64,000 nt of DNA, taken from Gardnerella greenwoodii 00703Dmash. GTDB taxonomy: Bacteria > Actinomycetota > Actinomycetes > Actinomycetales > Bifidobacteriaceae. The notes below the pieces were generated by a model, which saw only the letters and a list, made by a program, of their open reading frames with translations, ran no database searches and was not told the DNA's origin. The stretch is from the NCBI RefSeq assembly GCF_000263635.1, contig NZ_ADEV01000009.1:62001-126000 (forward strand). Direction: 5' to 3'. Within the stretch, counting starts at the first letter, position 1. Every line of letters starts with the position of its first letter. Made by a program: the position numbers and the translations under genes. Below, piece by piece: positions 43,520 to 51,853 of the stretch.

Positions 43520-45304
43520 GTGCTTGAAGAATTAGAAATACGCAATCTTGGGCCAATTTCACACGCGCTTATTACTCCTTCTTTACGAATGACTGCGATT
43601 ACAGGTGAAACTGGCGCTGGAAAATCAATGCTTTTAAGTGCCATAAAACTTATTTCTGGTTCGAAATCAGATTCTGCTAGAATTTCGCCAAATGCTAAAG
43701 AAACGTGGGTACAAGGCGTATTTAGCATTCCAAAATCAAGCGAAGTGGAAGAAACTGTTAATCAAGCAGGTATTGAGCTTGAAACTTCAGAAATTGATGA
43801 AACAAAGTCAGATATGTATGTTGCAAGAACTGTTCCTAAACAGGGTCGCTCAAGAGCAACAATATCTGGATTCGCTGTTCCAAAAACTTTGCTTGAAGAC
43901 GTATGCTCACAAATGGTCACAATTCATGGTCAAAGTGATCAATTACGCATAGCAACTAGCGCAAAACAGCGTGAAATATTAGATTTAGTGGCTAAGAATA
44001 GTGAATTAGCGAATAAGTATTTTCAAGCTTATCAAGCTTTAAAAGATGCTCAAGAAACATGTAATCGTCTTGAAAACCAAGAATCTTCTGCTCGTCAGAG
44101 AGCTGACTATTTGCGAGAGTCTTTAGCGCAAATAAAACAAGTAGATCCAAAGCCTAATGAAGATGAAGAATTGCGTTCAAAGCGAGAGCGCATTGAAAAT
44201 TCTGCACAAATTATTAACGCTGTGAGCACAGCTTTATCCTCGCTTGACTCTAGTCAAATCGACTATAGTGCTTCATCGTCATCTTTAGACGCAAGAGAGC
44301 TTATTGATCAGGCTGCTCAAGCATTGCGAAATATTAGAGTTGATAATTCCTTTGGTAAACTTGCTCAACAGCTTGATGATATTCATGCGCAACTTGACGA
44401 TATTGTAATGCAGCTTGCTCAGCAGATTGATTTTGATGCAAGTGAGGAAGATTTAGATTCTTTAAACGCAAGAATACACGATCTTAGTGAGCTTACGCGA
44501 AGATGGGGGCCTACTTTAGACGATGTTCTTAATTGGGCGCAAAAAGCTCAGTTTGAACTTGAAGATTTAGATGATTCTCCAGAAGCTATTGAGCGTGCTA
44601 GGGCCGCTTGTAATAAGCGTTACGATGAAGCTTTTGATTTAGCTAAGAAATTATCTGCAACTCGTGTGAAAGCAGCTAAAAAGCTTAGTGATGATGTTAC
44701 TAGTGAGCTATCTTCTTTAGCAATGGATGGCGCTCAATTAAATGTTCGAGTAAATTCTAGAAGTGAAAATCAAGATGGTTTAGTTGATCTCGATTCAAAC
44801 GGTATTGACGATATTGAGTTTCTTTTCAAACCATTTCCAGCTTCTCCAGATTTACCAATGGGCAAAAGTGCTTCTGGCGGTGAGCTAAGTAGGCTGATGC
44901 TTGCAATGGAACTTGTTGTTGCAAGAATGCGCGAGCATGATGATAAAAACATGACTTTTATTTTTGACGAAGTTGATGCAGGAGTTGGTGGCGCTGCTGC
45001 AGTGGAATTAGGAAAGCGTTTGGCTAAACTTGCTAAACATTCGCAAGTGATTGTTGTTACGCATTTGCCTCAAGTCGCCTCTTTTGCTGATGCGCAATAC
45101 GCTGTGCAAAAAAATATTTCACCTGTTAATAATGGTGATTTTGAAAGTCAAGAAGCAGATACTACTGTTAATCTACTCGAAGGTGAATCTCGCGAGTTAG
45201 AAATCGCTCGTATGCTTGCTGGAAGTAACTCTAAAACTTCGCTTGAACATGCGCATGAATTGTTGGAAACAAGTAGAAAGATAATTGATGACGCTGCAGA
45301 ATAA
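43520..45304 (+). CDS. recN: DNA repair protein RecN
   Basis: A 594-residue SMC-like ATPase acting in double-strand break repair. Walker A ITGETGAGKSMLLSAI lies near residue 30. A long helical region (about 165-400) forms the coiled coil. The C-terminal half has the ABC signature SASGGELSRLMLAMEL, Walker B MTFIFDEVDAGVGG and the H-loop VTHLPQVASFAD. The start is GTG with GAGGT upstream. It overlaps the following HAD gene by 17 bases. Confidence 0.95.
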   Translation: MLEELEIRNLGPISHALITPSLRMTAITGETGAGKSMLLSAIKLISGSKSDSARISPNAKETWVQGVFSIPKSSEVEETVNQAGIELETSEIDETKSDMYVARTVPKQGRSRATISGFAVPKTLLEDVCSQMVTIHGQSDQLRIATSAKQREILDLVAKNSELANKYFQAYQALKDAQETCNRLENQESSARQRADYLRESLAQIKQVDPKPNEDEELRSKRERIENSAQIINAVSTALSSLDSSQIDYSASSSSLDARELIDQAAQALRNIRVDNSFGKLAQQLDDIHAQLDDIVMQLAQQIDFDASEEDLDSLNARIHDLSELTRRWGPTLDDVLNWAQKAQFELEDLDDSPEAIERARAACNKRYDEAFDLAKKLSATRVKAAKKLSDDVTSELSSLAMDGAQLNVRVNSRSENQDGLVDLDSNGIDDIEFLFKPFPASPDLPMGKSASGGELSRLMLAMELVVARMREHDDKNMTFIFDEVDAGVGGAAAVELGKRLAKLAKHSQVIVVTHLPQVASFADAQYAVQKNISPVNNGDFESQEADTTVNLLEGESRELEIARMLAGSNSKTSLEHAHELLETSRKIIDDAAE

Positions 45305-45959
45305 TAATTCGTTTTTTAAGGCTGCTATTTTTGATTTTGACGGAACTCTTATTGATTCTCTTGGAGTTTGGGATGATATTGATAAAAAGAGTTTCGCAAA
45401 ACGCGGCTTAAGTGTTCCGGATATTTTTGCAAATACTACAGCAGCTATGAATCCTCGACAAATTGCGGATTATGTTATTGAACATTACGGTTTTAGTGAA
45501 TCTCCTGAAGAACTAATGAAGGAGTGGTCAGATATGGCGTTTGATGCTTATGCTAATCATCTTCCTCTTAGAAAGGGAGCTTATGACTATGTTAAATATT
45601 TGCGTTCTAAAAAAGTAAAGATGTTTCTTATTACAACTCTTTCCAAAACTTTATGCGAGCCTGCGTTAAGAAGGCTTAATATTTTAGATTGTTTTGATTT
45701 TTTGCAATTTGGAGAAGATTTATCTAAAGAAGGAAAACACAGTTATAAAACTTATGTTGATATAGCAGAAACTCTTAAGGTTGCTACAAAAGATTGTGCA
45801 GTTTTTGAAGATTCTGCAACTGCGCTAAATTCTGCTCAACAAGCTGGAATGAAAACATACGGTGTTGTAGATGAATCATGCTCAAAAAATGATTTAGATT
45901 TGCCATTTAGGAAATGCTTAGAAGTATTTTCCAACTTCGAAGATGCTCCAAAAAGTTGA
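45288..45959 (+). CDS. HAD-superfamily hydrolase, beta-phosphoglucomutase/phosphatase-like
   Basis: 223 residues. Motif I is AAIFDFDGTLIDSLGVWDDID, motif II around MFLITTLSK, motif III Lys in SKEGKHSYKTYVDIA and motif IV AVFEDSATALNSAQQAGMKTYGVVD. The helical cap of subclass I lies between about residues 25 and 90. The substrate cannot be predicted, a sugar phosphate being usual. It is the last gene of the run and overlaps recN; a TTG three bases before the ATG would also be in frame. Its stop abuts the 3' end of RNase P RNA on the other strand, with no spacer. Confidence 0.85.
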   Translation: MTLQNNNSFFKAAIFDFDGTLIDSLGVWDDIDKKSFAKRGLSVPDIFANTTAAMNPRQIADYVIEHYGFSESPEELMKEWSDMAFDAYANHLPLRKGAYDYVKYLRSKKVKMFLITTLSKTLCEPALRRLNILDCFDFLQFGEDLSKEGKHSYKTYVDIAETLKVATKDCAVFEDSATALNSAQQAGMKTYGVVDESCSKNDLDLPFRKCLEVFSNFEDAPKS

Positions 45960-45960
45960 T

Positions 45961-46332
45961 GAGGTTTCACATACCCCGGGTTTTGTCGCGTACACAAGTG
46001 CACACGGATGGCCATCCATCTCGATTTGACGTTACCGCCAAACTCTAGCAGTCTACCCGAAGACTCAGGCGAGCAGCCTTTAAGCGTCTTCTGCTTGACC
46101 TTGCTCCCAATGAGGCTTGCCATGCGACTAACTGTTACCAGAAGTCCGGTGGTCTCTTACACCGCCGTTTCACCCTTACCCAAACGAAACGTTCGGGCGG
46201 TCTATTCTCTGTTGCGCTATCTCTCAGGTCGCCCTGGGCGGACGTTATCCGCCATTGTGCTCTGTGGAGCCCGGAAGTTCCTCAGTCACTCCGAATGAAC
46301 ATTGTGACCGCGGCCATCGTGAAACCTCAACC
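45961..46332 (-). ncRNA. rnpB: RNase P RNA, bacterial class A
   Basis: About 372 nt, the catalytic RNA that trims tRNA 5' ends. The termini pair as P1: GAGGTTTCAC at the 5' end and GTGAAACCTC at the 3' end. Conserved elements on the minus strand are TGAGGAACTTCCGGGCTCC (CR-I), the AGGGTGAAACGGCGG and TAAGAGACCACCGG block, and near the 3' end CGACAAAACCCGGGG. These match the type A consensus. It converges on the HAD gene, whose stop codon is at 45957-45959. Open frames in this stretch are spurious. Confidence 0.97.
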
Positions 46333-46338
46333 TTCCCA

Positions 46339-46367
46339 AGTATAGCAGATATTGTTCATCTCGTAAA
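46339..46367 (-). promoter_or_regulatory. Promoter of rnpB
   Basis: On the minus strand TTTACG (plus 46362-46367) and TATACT (plus 46339-46344) are spaced by 17 bases, just upstream of the RNA 5' end. Confidence 0.75.
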
Positions 46368-46458
46368 AAATTAGTTGTTTTGCGTAAATTTTCGAAATAA
46401 TTATGAAATTTTTTTGCTTAAATTTAATAACTTGCTAGGTTCTTATTGATTTAGCAGA

Positions 46459-46520
46459 TATAATAGAAGCACCGACGGCATCGTGGCAGTCGGCTGATAC
46501 AAATCGAACCTAAAGTTCGA
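46459..46520 (+). promoter_or_regulatory. -10 box and two leader hairpins of hpf
   Basis: TATAAT lies at 46459-46464; no -35 with standard spacing is clear. Just downstream are two hairpins: CCGAC 46472-46476 / GTCGG 46489-46493 with GC/GC continuing inside, and TCGAAC 46504-46509 / GTTCGA 46515-46520. The second ends eight bases before the GGGGAGG ribosome site. Hairpins before raiA/hpf genes are known in other bacteria; whether these belong to that class is untested. Confidence 0.5.
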
Positions 46521-46541
46521 ATCTACATGGGGAGGTTTCGC

Positions 46542-47213
46542 ATGGAAATCGTCATTACTGGTCGTCATACGCAGATTAATCAAAGGTTCCGTGACGTTGT
46601 AGAAAGTAAGATGAATCGCGTAACCGCTATTGCTCCTGATGCGCAGCGCGTTCAAATTGTGTTGACTCATGAAGGTAATCCAAGGCAGGCAGATACTGCA
46701 AAGCGAGTTGAAATTACTGTTGTTGCAGGTAGCACCGTGATTCGCGCAGAAGCTTCTAGCACTGATCAGTACAGTGCTCTTGACATGGCTCTAGATAAGT
46801 TGACGCTACGTTTGCGCCGCACGCGTGATCGCCGCAAGGATCATCGCCGCGGATACACGGAAATGGTTCCTGTTGATATGGGCGCTGTTGAGCCAGAAAT
46901 TGACATGAAAATTGAGGAGCCTAGTGAGGATGTTGTCAATAGTGCGGATGCAGCTGTTGCTTCTGATTTAGGCCCTGGTGAGTCTGTAGAAGTTAGCGTT
47001 GGTGATACGCCTATTGTTATTCGACGCAAGCTTCATATTGCAGAGCCAATGAGCATTGATGAAGCTTTGTACGAGATGGAATTAATCGGTCACGATTTCT
47101 TCCTGTTTGTTAATAAAGAAACAATGCGACCATCTGTTGTGTATCGTAGGCATGGATGGAGCTATGGCGTGTTTGAGATTGATACGCCTGAAAATGTTGC
47201 TAAGAAAAAGTAA
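46542..47213 (+). CDS. hpf: Ribosome hibernation promoting factor, long form
   Basis: 223 residues. The N-terminal S30AE/HPF domain (MEIVITGRHTQINQRFRDVVESKMNRV, with ALDMALDKLTLRLRRTRDRRKDH) binds the decoding region of the 30S subunit. A variable acidic linker (about 110-160) leads to the C-terminal dimerisation domain (KLHIAEPMSIDEALYEMELIGHDFFLFVNKET, VVYRRHGWSYGVFE) that pairs ribosomes as 100S particles. Start ATG 46542 has GGGGAGG six bases upstream; an earlier in-frame ATG at 46527 overlaps that site and is unlikely. The gene precedes secA, as in many actinobacteria. Confidence 0.94.
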   Translation: MEIVITGRHTQINQRFRDVVESKMNRVTAIAPDAQRVQIVLTHEGNPRQADTAKRVEITVVAGSTVIRAEASSTDQYSALDMALDKLTLRLRRTRDRRKDHRRGYTEMVPVDMGAVEPEIDMKIEEPSEDVVNSADAAVASDLGPGESVEVSVGDTPIVIRRKLHIAEPMSIDEALYEMELIGHDFFLFVNKETMRPSVVYRRHGWSYGVFEIDTPENVAKKK

Positions 47214-47277
47214 TAATAAAATAATTACGAAAAGTAATAAAGTATTTAGGAGTTTGTAAAAATTAAGTTAGATTAAC

Positions 47278-47318
47278 AAAATGCCCGTCTGCTAGATGGC
47301 TAGGCGGGCATTTTATTT
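47278..47318 (+). terminator. Rho-independent terminator after hpf
   Basis: AAAATGCCCGTC at 47278-47289 pairs with GGCGGGCATTTT at 47303-47314 (one G-U), followed by a short AT/T-rich tract. Confidence 0.9.
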
Positions 47319-47429
47319 GTTACATCGACTCGCGTGCTTATAAAAATCGCTGCCGTCGCGTAATATAGGCACAGTTTACGTCTATGTTGGCTAGGCCGTC
47401 TTCATAGACATGACCTAAGGGAGCAAAAC

Positions 47430-50216
47430 GTGGTAGATATCGTCGATAAAGCCTTGCGTATGGGTGAAGGCCGTCAGTTAAAGCGCCTTGAGAACGTTGC
47501 CAAGGCTGTGAATGCGTTAGAAGATGAAATTTCTGCGCTTTCCGATGAAGAATTGAAGGGGCAAACCGCTAAATTTAAGCAGCGCTTAGATAATGGTGCA
47601 AAACTGGATGATTTGATGCCTGAAGCCTTCGCTACTGTTAGAGAGGTTTCAAAGCGCACGCTTGGCCAGCGTCACTTCGATGTTCAGCTTATGGGCGGTG
47701 CGGCATTGCATTGGGGCAATATCGCAGAAATGAAAACTGGTGAAGGTAAAACGCTGGTTGCAACTTTGCCAAGCTATTTGAATGCTTTGGAAGGCAAGGG
47801 CGTTCACGTTGTTACAGTTAACGACTACCTTGCAAGCTACCAGAGTGAGCTTATGGGTCGTATTTACCGATTCCTCGGTATGAGCGTCGGCTGCATTATT
47901 ACCGATCAGCAGCCACCTGAGCGTCGTAAGCAATACAATGCTGATATTACTTACGGTACAAATAATGAGTTTGGTTTCGATTACTTGCGCGATAACATGG
48001 CTTGGGAAAAGAGCGAGCTTGTGCAGCGCGGTCATCACTATGCTATTGTCGATGAGGTTGATTCCATTCTTATTGATGAAGCTCGTACACCATTGATTAT
48101 TTCCGGTCCTGCTGAAGGCGACGTAACTCACTGGTATCGCGAGTTTGCAAAGCTTGTTTTGAAGCTTAATCGCGATGCTGATTACGAGATTGACGAAAAG
48201 AAGAAAACTGCAGGTATTCTCGATTCTGGTATTGCTAAGATTGAGGATTACTTGGGTATTGATAACCTTTACGAGCCAGCTAATACTGCTCTTATTGGTT
48301 ATTTGAACAATGCTCTTAAAGCTAAGGAACTCTTCCTTCTTGACCGCGATTATGTGGTTACTAATGGTGAGGTTTTGATTGTCGACGAGCATACTGGTCG
48401 TGTTCTTCCAGGACGTCGTTACAGTGAAGGCTTGCATCAGGCTATTGAAGCTAAGGAAAACGTGGAAGTTAAGGCAGAAAATCAGACTTTTGCTACGATT
48501 ACTTTGCAAAACTACTTCCGCATGTACGACAAGCTTGCTGGTATGACTGGTACTGCAGAAACTGAAGCTGCAGAATTTATGGGAACATACAAGCTTGGTG
48601 TTCTTCCAATTCCTTCTAATCGTCCAGTTATTCGTATGGATAAGGATGATTTAATCTTCCGCACTAAGAAAGAAAAGCTTACTGCTATTGTGCGCGATGT
48701 TGCAGAACGTCATGCAAAGGGTCAGCCAGTATTGCTTGGTACTGCTTCTGTTGAATCTTCAGAAATTCTTTCTTCGCTTCTTGACGTTGCTCGCATTCCT
48801 CACCAGGTTTTGAATGCTAAGCAGAATGCTAAGGAAGCTGCTGTTGTTGCTGTTGCAGGCCGTAAGGGTGCTGTAACTGTTGCTACTAACATGGCAGGCC
48901 GTGGTACTGATATTATGCTCGGCGGCAATGTTGAGTTCCTTGCAGACGCTAAGTTGAAGGCTGAAGGATATTCTCCAGACGATACTCCTGAAGAGTATGA
49001 GAAGCGTTGGCCAGGCGTTTTAGCCGAAGTTAAAGAGCAGGTTAAGGACGAGCACGAAGAAGTTAAGAAGCTTGGTGGCTTGTATGTGCTTGGTACTGAG
49101 CGTCACGAATCTCGCCGTATTGATAATCAGCTTCGAGGCCGCTCTGGTCGTCAGGGTGATCCTGGTGAGTCCCGCTTCTACTTAAGCTTGGAAGATGATT
49201 TGATGCGCCTATTCAACACTCAGCTTGTTGCTCGTGTTATGGCTAAGGGATTGCCAGAGGGCGAACCAATCGAATCTAAGTATGTTTCTAACGGTGTGCG
49301 CACGGCGCAGAAGACTGTTGAAGCTCGTAACTTTGAAATGCGTAAGAACGTTTTGAAGTATGACGATGTTATGAATAAGCAGCGTACTGTTATCTATGCA
49401 GAACGTCAGATGGTTCTTAAGGGTGAAGATATTCATGAGGACATCTTGAAGTTCATTAGTGACACTGTGGAAAGCTATGTTCGTGGCGCAATGAACGGTT
49501 CTGATAAGCCAAAGAACTGGGATTTGGACGGCTTGCAGAACGCTTTGTTAGCAGTTATGCCTGTTATTCTCGATTGGGATCAGGTTCGTGAAACAATTTC
49601 TAAGCTTAAAGGTGAAAAAGCTGTTATTGCTTTGCGAGATTTGATTGTTGATAACGTAAACAATTTCTACGATATCTTTGAAAAGCGCATTGGATCTGAC
49701 GCAATTCGTCAGATTGAGCGTCGTGTTGTGCTGGCTGTGCTTGATCGCAAGTGGCGTGAACATCTTTATGAGATGGACTACTTGAAGGATGGTATTGGTC
49801 TTCGCGGCATGGGCCAGCGCGATCCTCTTGTTGAGTATCAGCGTGAAGGCTATCAGATGTACAACTCCATGATTGAAGCAATCAAGGAAGAAAGTGTGCA
49901 GCTTCTGTTCCACATTAATCTTGAGCAGGTTGCTTCTACAGAAGATACTTCTTCTGATTCTTCTGTCGATGAGGATGTTGCTCAGGCAGAAGCCGAAGTT
50001 GATTCTCAAGATCAGCCATCTGGAATTGTTGGACCTGCACCTTTGAGCCATGCTGAAGGCGATGTTCCGTTAAGCATGCGACCAAAGAACGAAGAGTGGA
50101 AGACCCCTTGGTCCGATGGTCGTACGTTCCCAGGAACTAACAAGAATGATGAATGCCCATGCGGTTCTGGACGTAAGTACAAGCTTTGCCATGGACAGAA
50201 TGAAGCTGAAAACTAA
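47430..50216 (+). CDS. secA: Preprotein translocase ATPase SecA
   Basis: A 928-residue motor that drives secretory proteins through SecYEG. NBD1 has [39 protein letters not shown] and [17 protein letters not shown]. The preprotein cross-linking domain follows. NBD2 has [13 protein letters not shown] and [25 protein letters not shown]. The C-terminal zinc motif is [14 protein letters not shown]. The start is GTG at 47430 with AAGGGAG upstream. An acidic variable linker lies before the zinc tail. Confidence 0.97.
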   Translation: MVDIVDKALRMGEGRQLKRLENVAKAVNALEDEISALSDEELKGQTAKFKQRLDNGAKLDDLMPEAFATVREVSKRTLGQRHFDVQLMGGAALHWGNIAEMKTGEGKTLVATLPSYLNALEGKGVHVVTVNDYLASYQSELMGRIYRFLGMSVGCIITDQQPPERRKQYNADITYGTNNEFGFDYLRDNMAWEKSELVQRGHHYAIVDEVDSILIDEARTPLIISGPAEGDVTHWYREFAKLVLKLNRDADYEIDEKKKTAGILDSGIAKIEDYLGIDNLYEPANTALIGYLNNALKAKELFLLDRDYVVTNGEVLIVDEHTGRVLPGRRYSEGLHQAIEAKENVEVKAENQTFATITLQNYFRMYDKLAGMTGTAETEAAEFMGTYKLGVLPIPSNRPVIRMDKDDLIFRTKKEKLTAIVRDVAERHAKGQPVLLGTASVESSEILSSLLDVARIPHQVLNAKQNAKEAAVVAVAGRKGAVTVATNMAGRGTDIMLGGNVEFLADAKLKAEGYSPDDTPEEYEKRWPGVLAEVKEQVKDEHEEVKKLGGLYVLGTERHESRRIDNQLRGRSGRQGDPGESRFYLSLEDDLMRLFNTQLVARVMAKGLPEGEPIESKYVSNGVRTAQKTVEARNFEMRKNVLKYDDVMNKQRTVIYAERQMVLKGEDIHEDILKFISDTVESYVRGAMNGSDKPKNWDLDGLQNALLAVMPVILDWDQVRETISKLKGEKAVIALRDLIVDNVNNFYDIFEKRIGSDAIRQIERRVVLAVLDRKWREHLYEMDYLKDGIGLRGMGQRDPLVEYQREGYQMYNSMIEAIKEESVQLLFHINLEQVASTEDTSSDSSVDEDVAQAEAEVDSQDQPSGIVGPAPLSHAEGDVPLSMRPKNEEWKTPWSDGRTFPGTNKNDECPCGSGRKYKLCHGQNEAEN

Positions 50217-50291
50217 GCAAAACTTAAGCTAGAACTTAAGTGAAAATTTAAGCTTAGAAAAAAATAAACTAAAAATAAATAAGCTAAAAGT

Positions 50292-50340
50292 AAAGTAGAA
50301 GGCTACATACGTTTTGTATTGGCCTTCTACTTTTATTTTT
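50292..50340 (+). terminator. Terminator after secA
   Basis: AAAGTAGAAGG 50292-50302 pairs perfectly with CCTTCTACTTT 50323-50333, followed by a T-rich tail. Confidence 0.88.
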
Positions 50341-50401
50341 ATTCAAAATACTTTTGCAATCTAATAAAAGCGTTTATTCTAAGACACGTTTTATGCTTTT
50401 G

Positions 50402-50953
50402 TTACACTCTAGCTCCACTCCCATAATCTCTATAATCTTCTTTATAAGGATCTGGTTTTTTACGGTTTAAAAATATCCCTAATCCGCCTAAAAGCATTAA
50501 TATTGCGCTTATAATTCCAACAATAGTTGCGAAAGATGGAAGAAAAGCACTCAAAATAATACCAGCAATACCAACAGCAAAAACAGTCCATAAAACAAAT
50601 GTAACTGGAGAAATATCTTCCAACTTTGGATTAGGAGGCACAAAATCATCGCCATACTCGTCCATAGTCGTATCTACGTCAAGCCAACTTGTGCGAGTAT
50701 TGTCGCGTGGGCCTCTACTATTTTTTGCAATCAAATAAAAATTCTGCGCATTCTCTTTCTTCTTAGCATGCTTTTCAAAACTTTTTGCGTCGCGAGAATT
50801 AGAAATATCTTTTAATTCATCCGAATGATCCGTAATAAAATTCAGCCAATCATCTTCAAAATTTTTACTATTCTTTTCATTCTCATTATTTGATGATTGT
50901 GACATTCCTTTTCCGTAACGGTGAGGGTCGTTGGTATCCTTAGAAGAAGTCAT
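50402..50953 (-). CDS. Conserved actinobacterial membrane protein of unknown function
   Basis: 183 residues. A hydrophilic N-terminus (about 1-95) with many Asn/Lys/Asp is followed by a short motif, RGPRDNTRTSWLD, and then YGDDFVPPNPKLEDISPVTFVLW. Two membrane spans follow (about 117-138 and 142-165). The tail is RKKPDPYKEDYRDYGSGARV. The DDFVPP-P-L segment before two spans recurs in actinobacterial proteins without known role. It is convergent with secA and divergent from the acyltransferase. No signal peptide, so the N-terminus is probably cytoplasmic. Confidence 0.7.
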   Translation of the reverse strand: MTSSKDTNDPHRYGKGMSQSSNNENEKNSKNFEDDWLNFITDHSDELKDISNSRDAKSFEKHAKKKENAQNFYLIAKNSRGPRDNTRTSWLDVDTTMDEYGDDFVPPNPKLEDISPVTFVLWTVFAVGIAGIILSAFLPSFATIVGIISAILMLLGGLGIFLNRKKPDPYKEDYRDYGSGARV

Positions 50954-51032
50954 GAATTATACTCTAGCAAGTATGCCTGATTCTTGGTGCGTAAATTAGC
51001 GAGTGCCTGCTTGCTTGCAGAAAGGATATGCT

Positions 51033-51743
51033 ATGTTGTACTGGTTCTTCGTGAAGGGTCTTGGGGGTATTGCCCGCATGAGGATTCATCCATCAGCAAA
51101 AGGCGTTCATAATGTTCCTAAAAAAGGTGGAGCAATTATTGCAGCGAATCATCTTGCTGTTATTGACGATGCGCTACTTCCTTTAACTTGCCCACGTATG
51201 ATTCACTTTATGGGTAAAGCCGAATATTTTGAAGGGAAAGGCTTAAAGGGACGTTTTAAGAAGTGGTGGTTTACTTCCGTTGGTGTGTTCCCAGTTGATC
51301 GTTCTGGTGGTTCAAAATCGCTTGGAGCTTTAAATCATGCTCGTGAGATTATAGAAAAAGGTCAGCTTTTCGGTATTCACATTGAGGGCACAAGAAGCCC
51401 AGACGGAAGACTATATAGAGGTCACACTGGTGCTGCTCGTCTCGCTCTTGAAACTGGATGCCCAATCATTCCTGTGGCAATTATTGGCACAAGAGATTTG
51501 CAGGTTCAAGGTCAAGTAATTCCTGCCAAAGGCAAAACGCAGGCAATTTATGGTGAGCCTATTCAAGTAGAGCGTGTAAAAGACGAAAGTGAGATTACTC
51601 ACGAGCGTCTTCGTGAAATTACTGATCAAATAACGAAAGCAATTCAACAGATGAGCGGCCAAGAGTACGTTGACGAATATGCTCAAACTGTAAAAGAACG
51701 TATGCGTCAAGCTGCAAAAGATAATCAAGCTAATAAGCAATAA
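51033..51743 (+). CDS. plsC: 1-acyl-sn-glycerol-3-phosphate acyltransferase (PlsC-like)
   Basis: A 236-residue membrane-associated enzyme of phospholipid synthesis, acylating lysophosphatidic acid. Motif I is GAIIAANHLAVIDDALL (NH-x4-D), motif II around VGVFPVDRSGGSKSL, motif III GIHIEGTRSPDGRLYRGHTG and motif IV CPIIPVAIIGT. The frame is open from a GTG at 51003, but AAAGGA seven bases before ATG 51033 marks the likely start. It stands alone; no clear terminator follows before the convergent pknB gene. Confidence 0.9.
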   Translation: MLYWFFVKGLGGIARMRIHPSAKGVHNVPKKGGAIIAANHLAVIDDALLPLTCPRMIHFMGKAEYFEGKGLKGRFKKWWFTSVGVFPVDRSGGSKSLGALNHAREIIEKGQLFGIHIEGTRSPDGRLYRGHTGAARLALETGCPIIPVAIIGTRDLQVQGQVIPAKGKTQAIYGEPIQVERVKDESEITHERLREITDQITKAIQQMSGQEYVDEYAQTVKERMRQAAKDNQANKQ

Positions 51744-51853
51744 CGTGCACTAATACAAGTTAGTAACAGTTGTAAAGCTGTAAGCTCAAGAACCAGTAAA
51801 AATAGCGGAAACAGTGAATGAACTGTATTTTAAAGCAGTAAATAAACTGTATC

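Noticed and set aside
46008..46298. Plus-strand open frame of 96 codons
   Set aside because: It lies entirely inside RNase P RNA, which explains the lack of stops.
47649..48509. Minus-strand frame of 286 codons opposite secA
   Set aside because: Same reason: antisense to a highly conserved gene, no ribosome site or family features.
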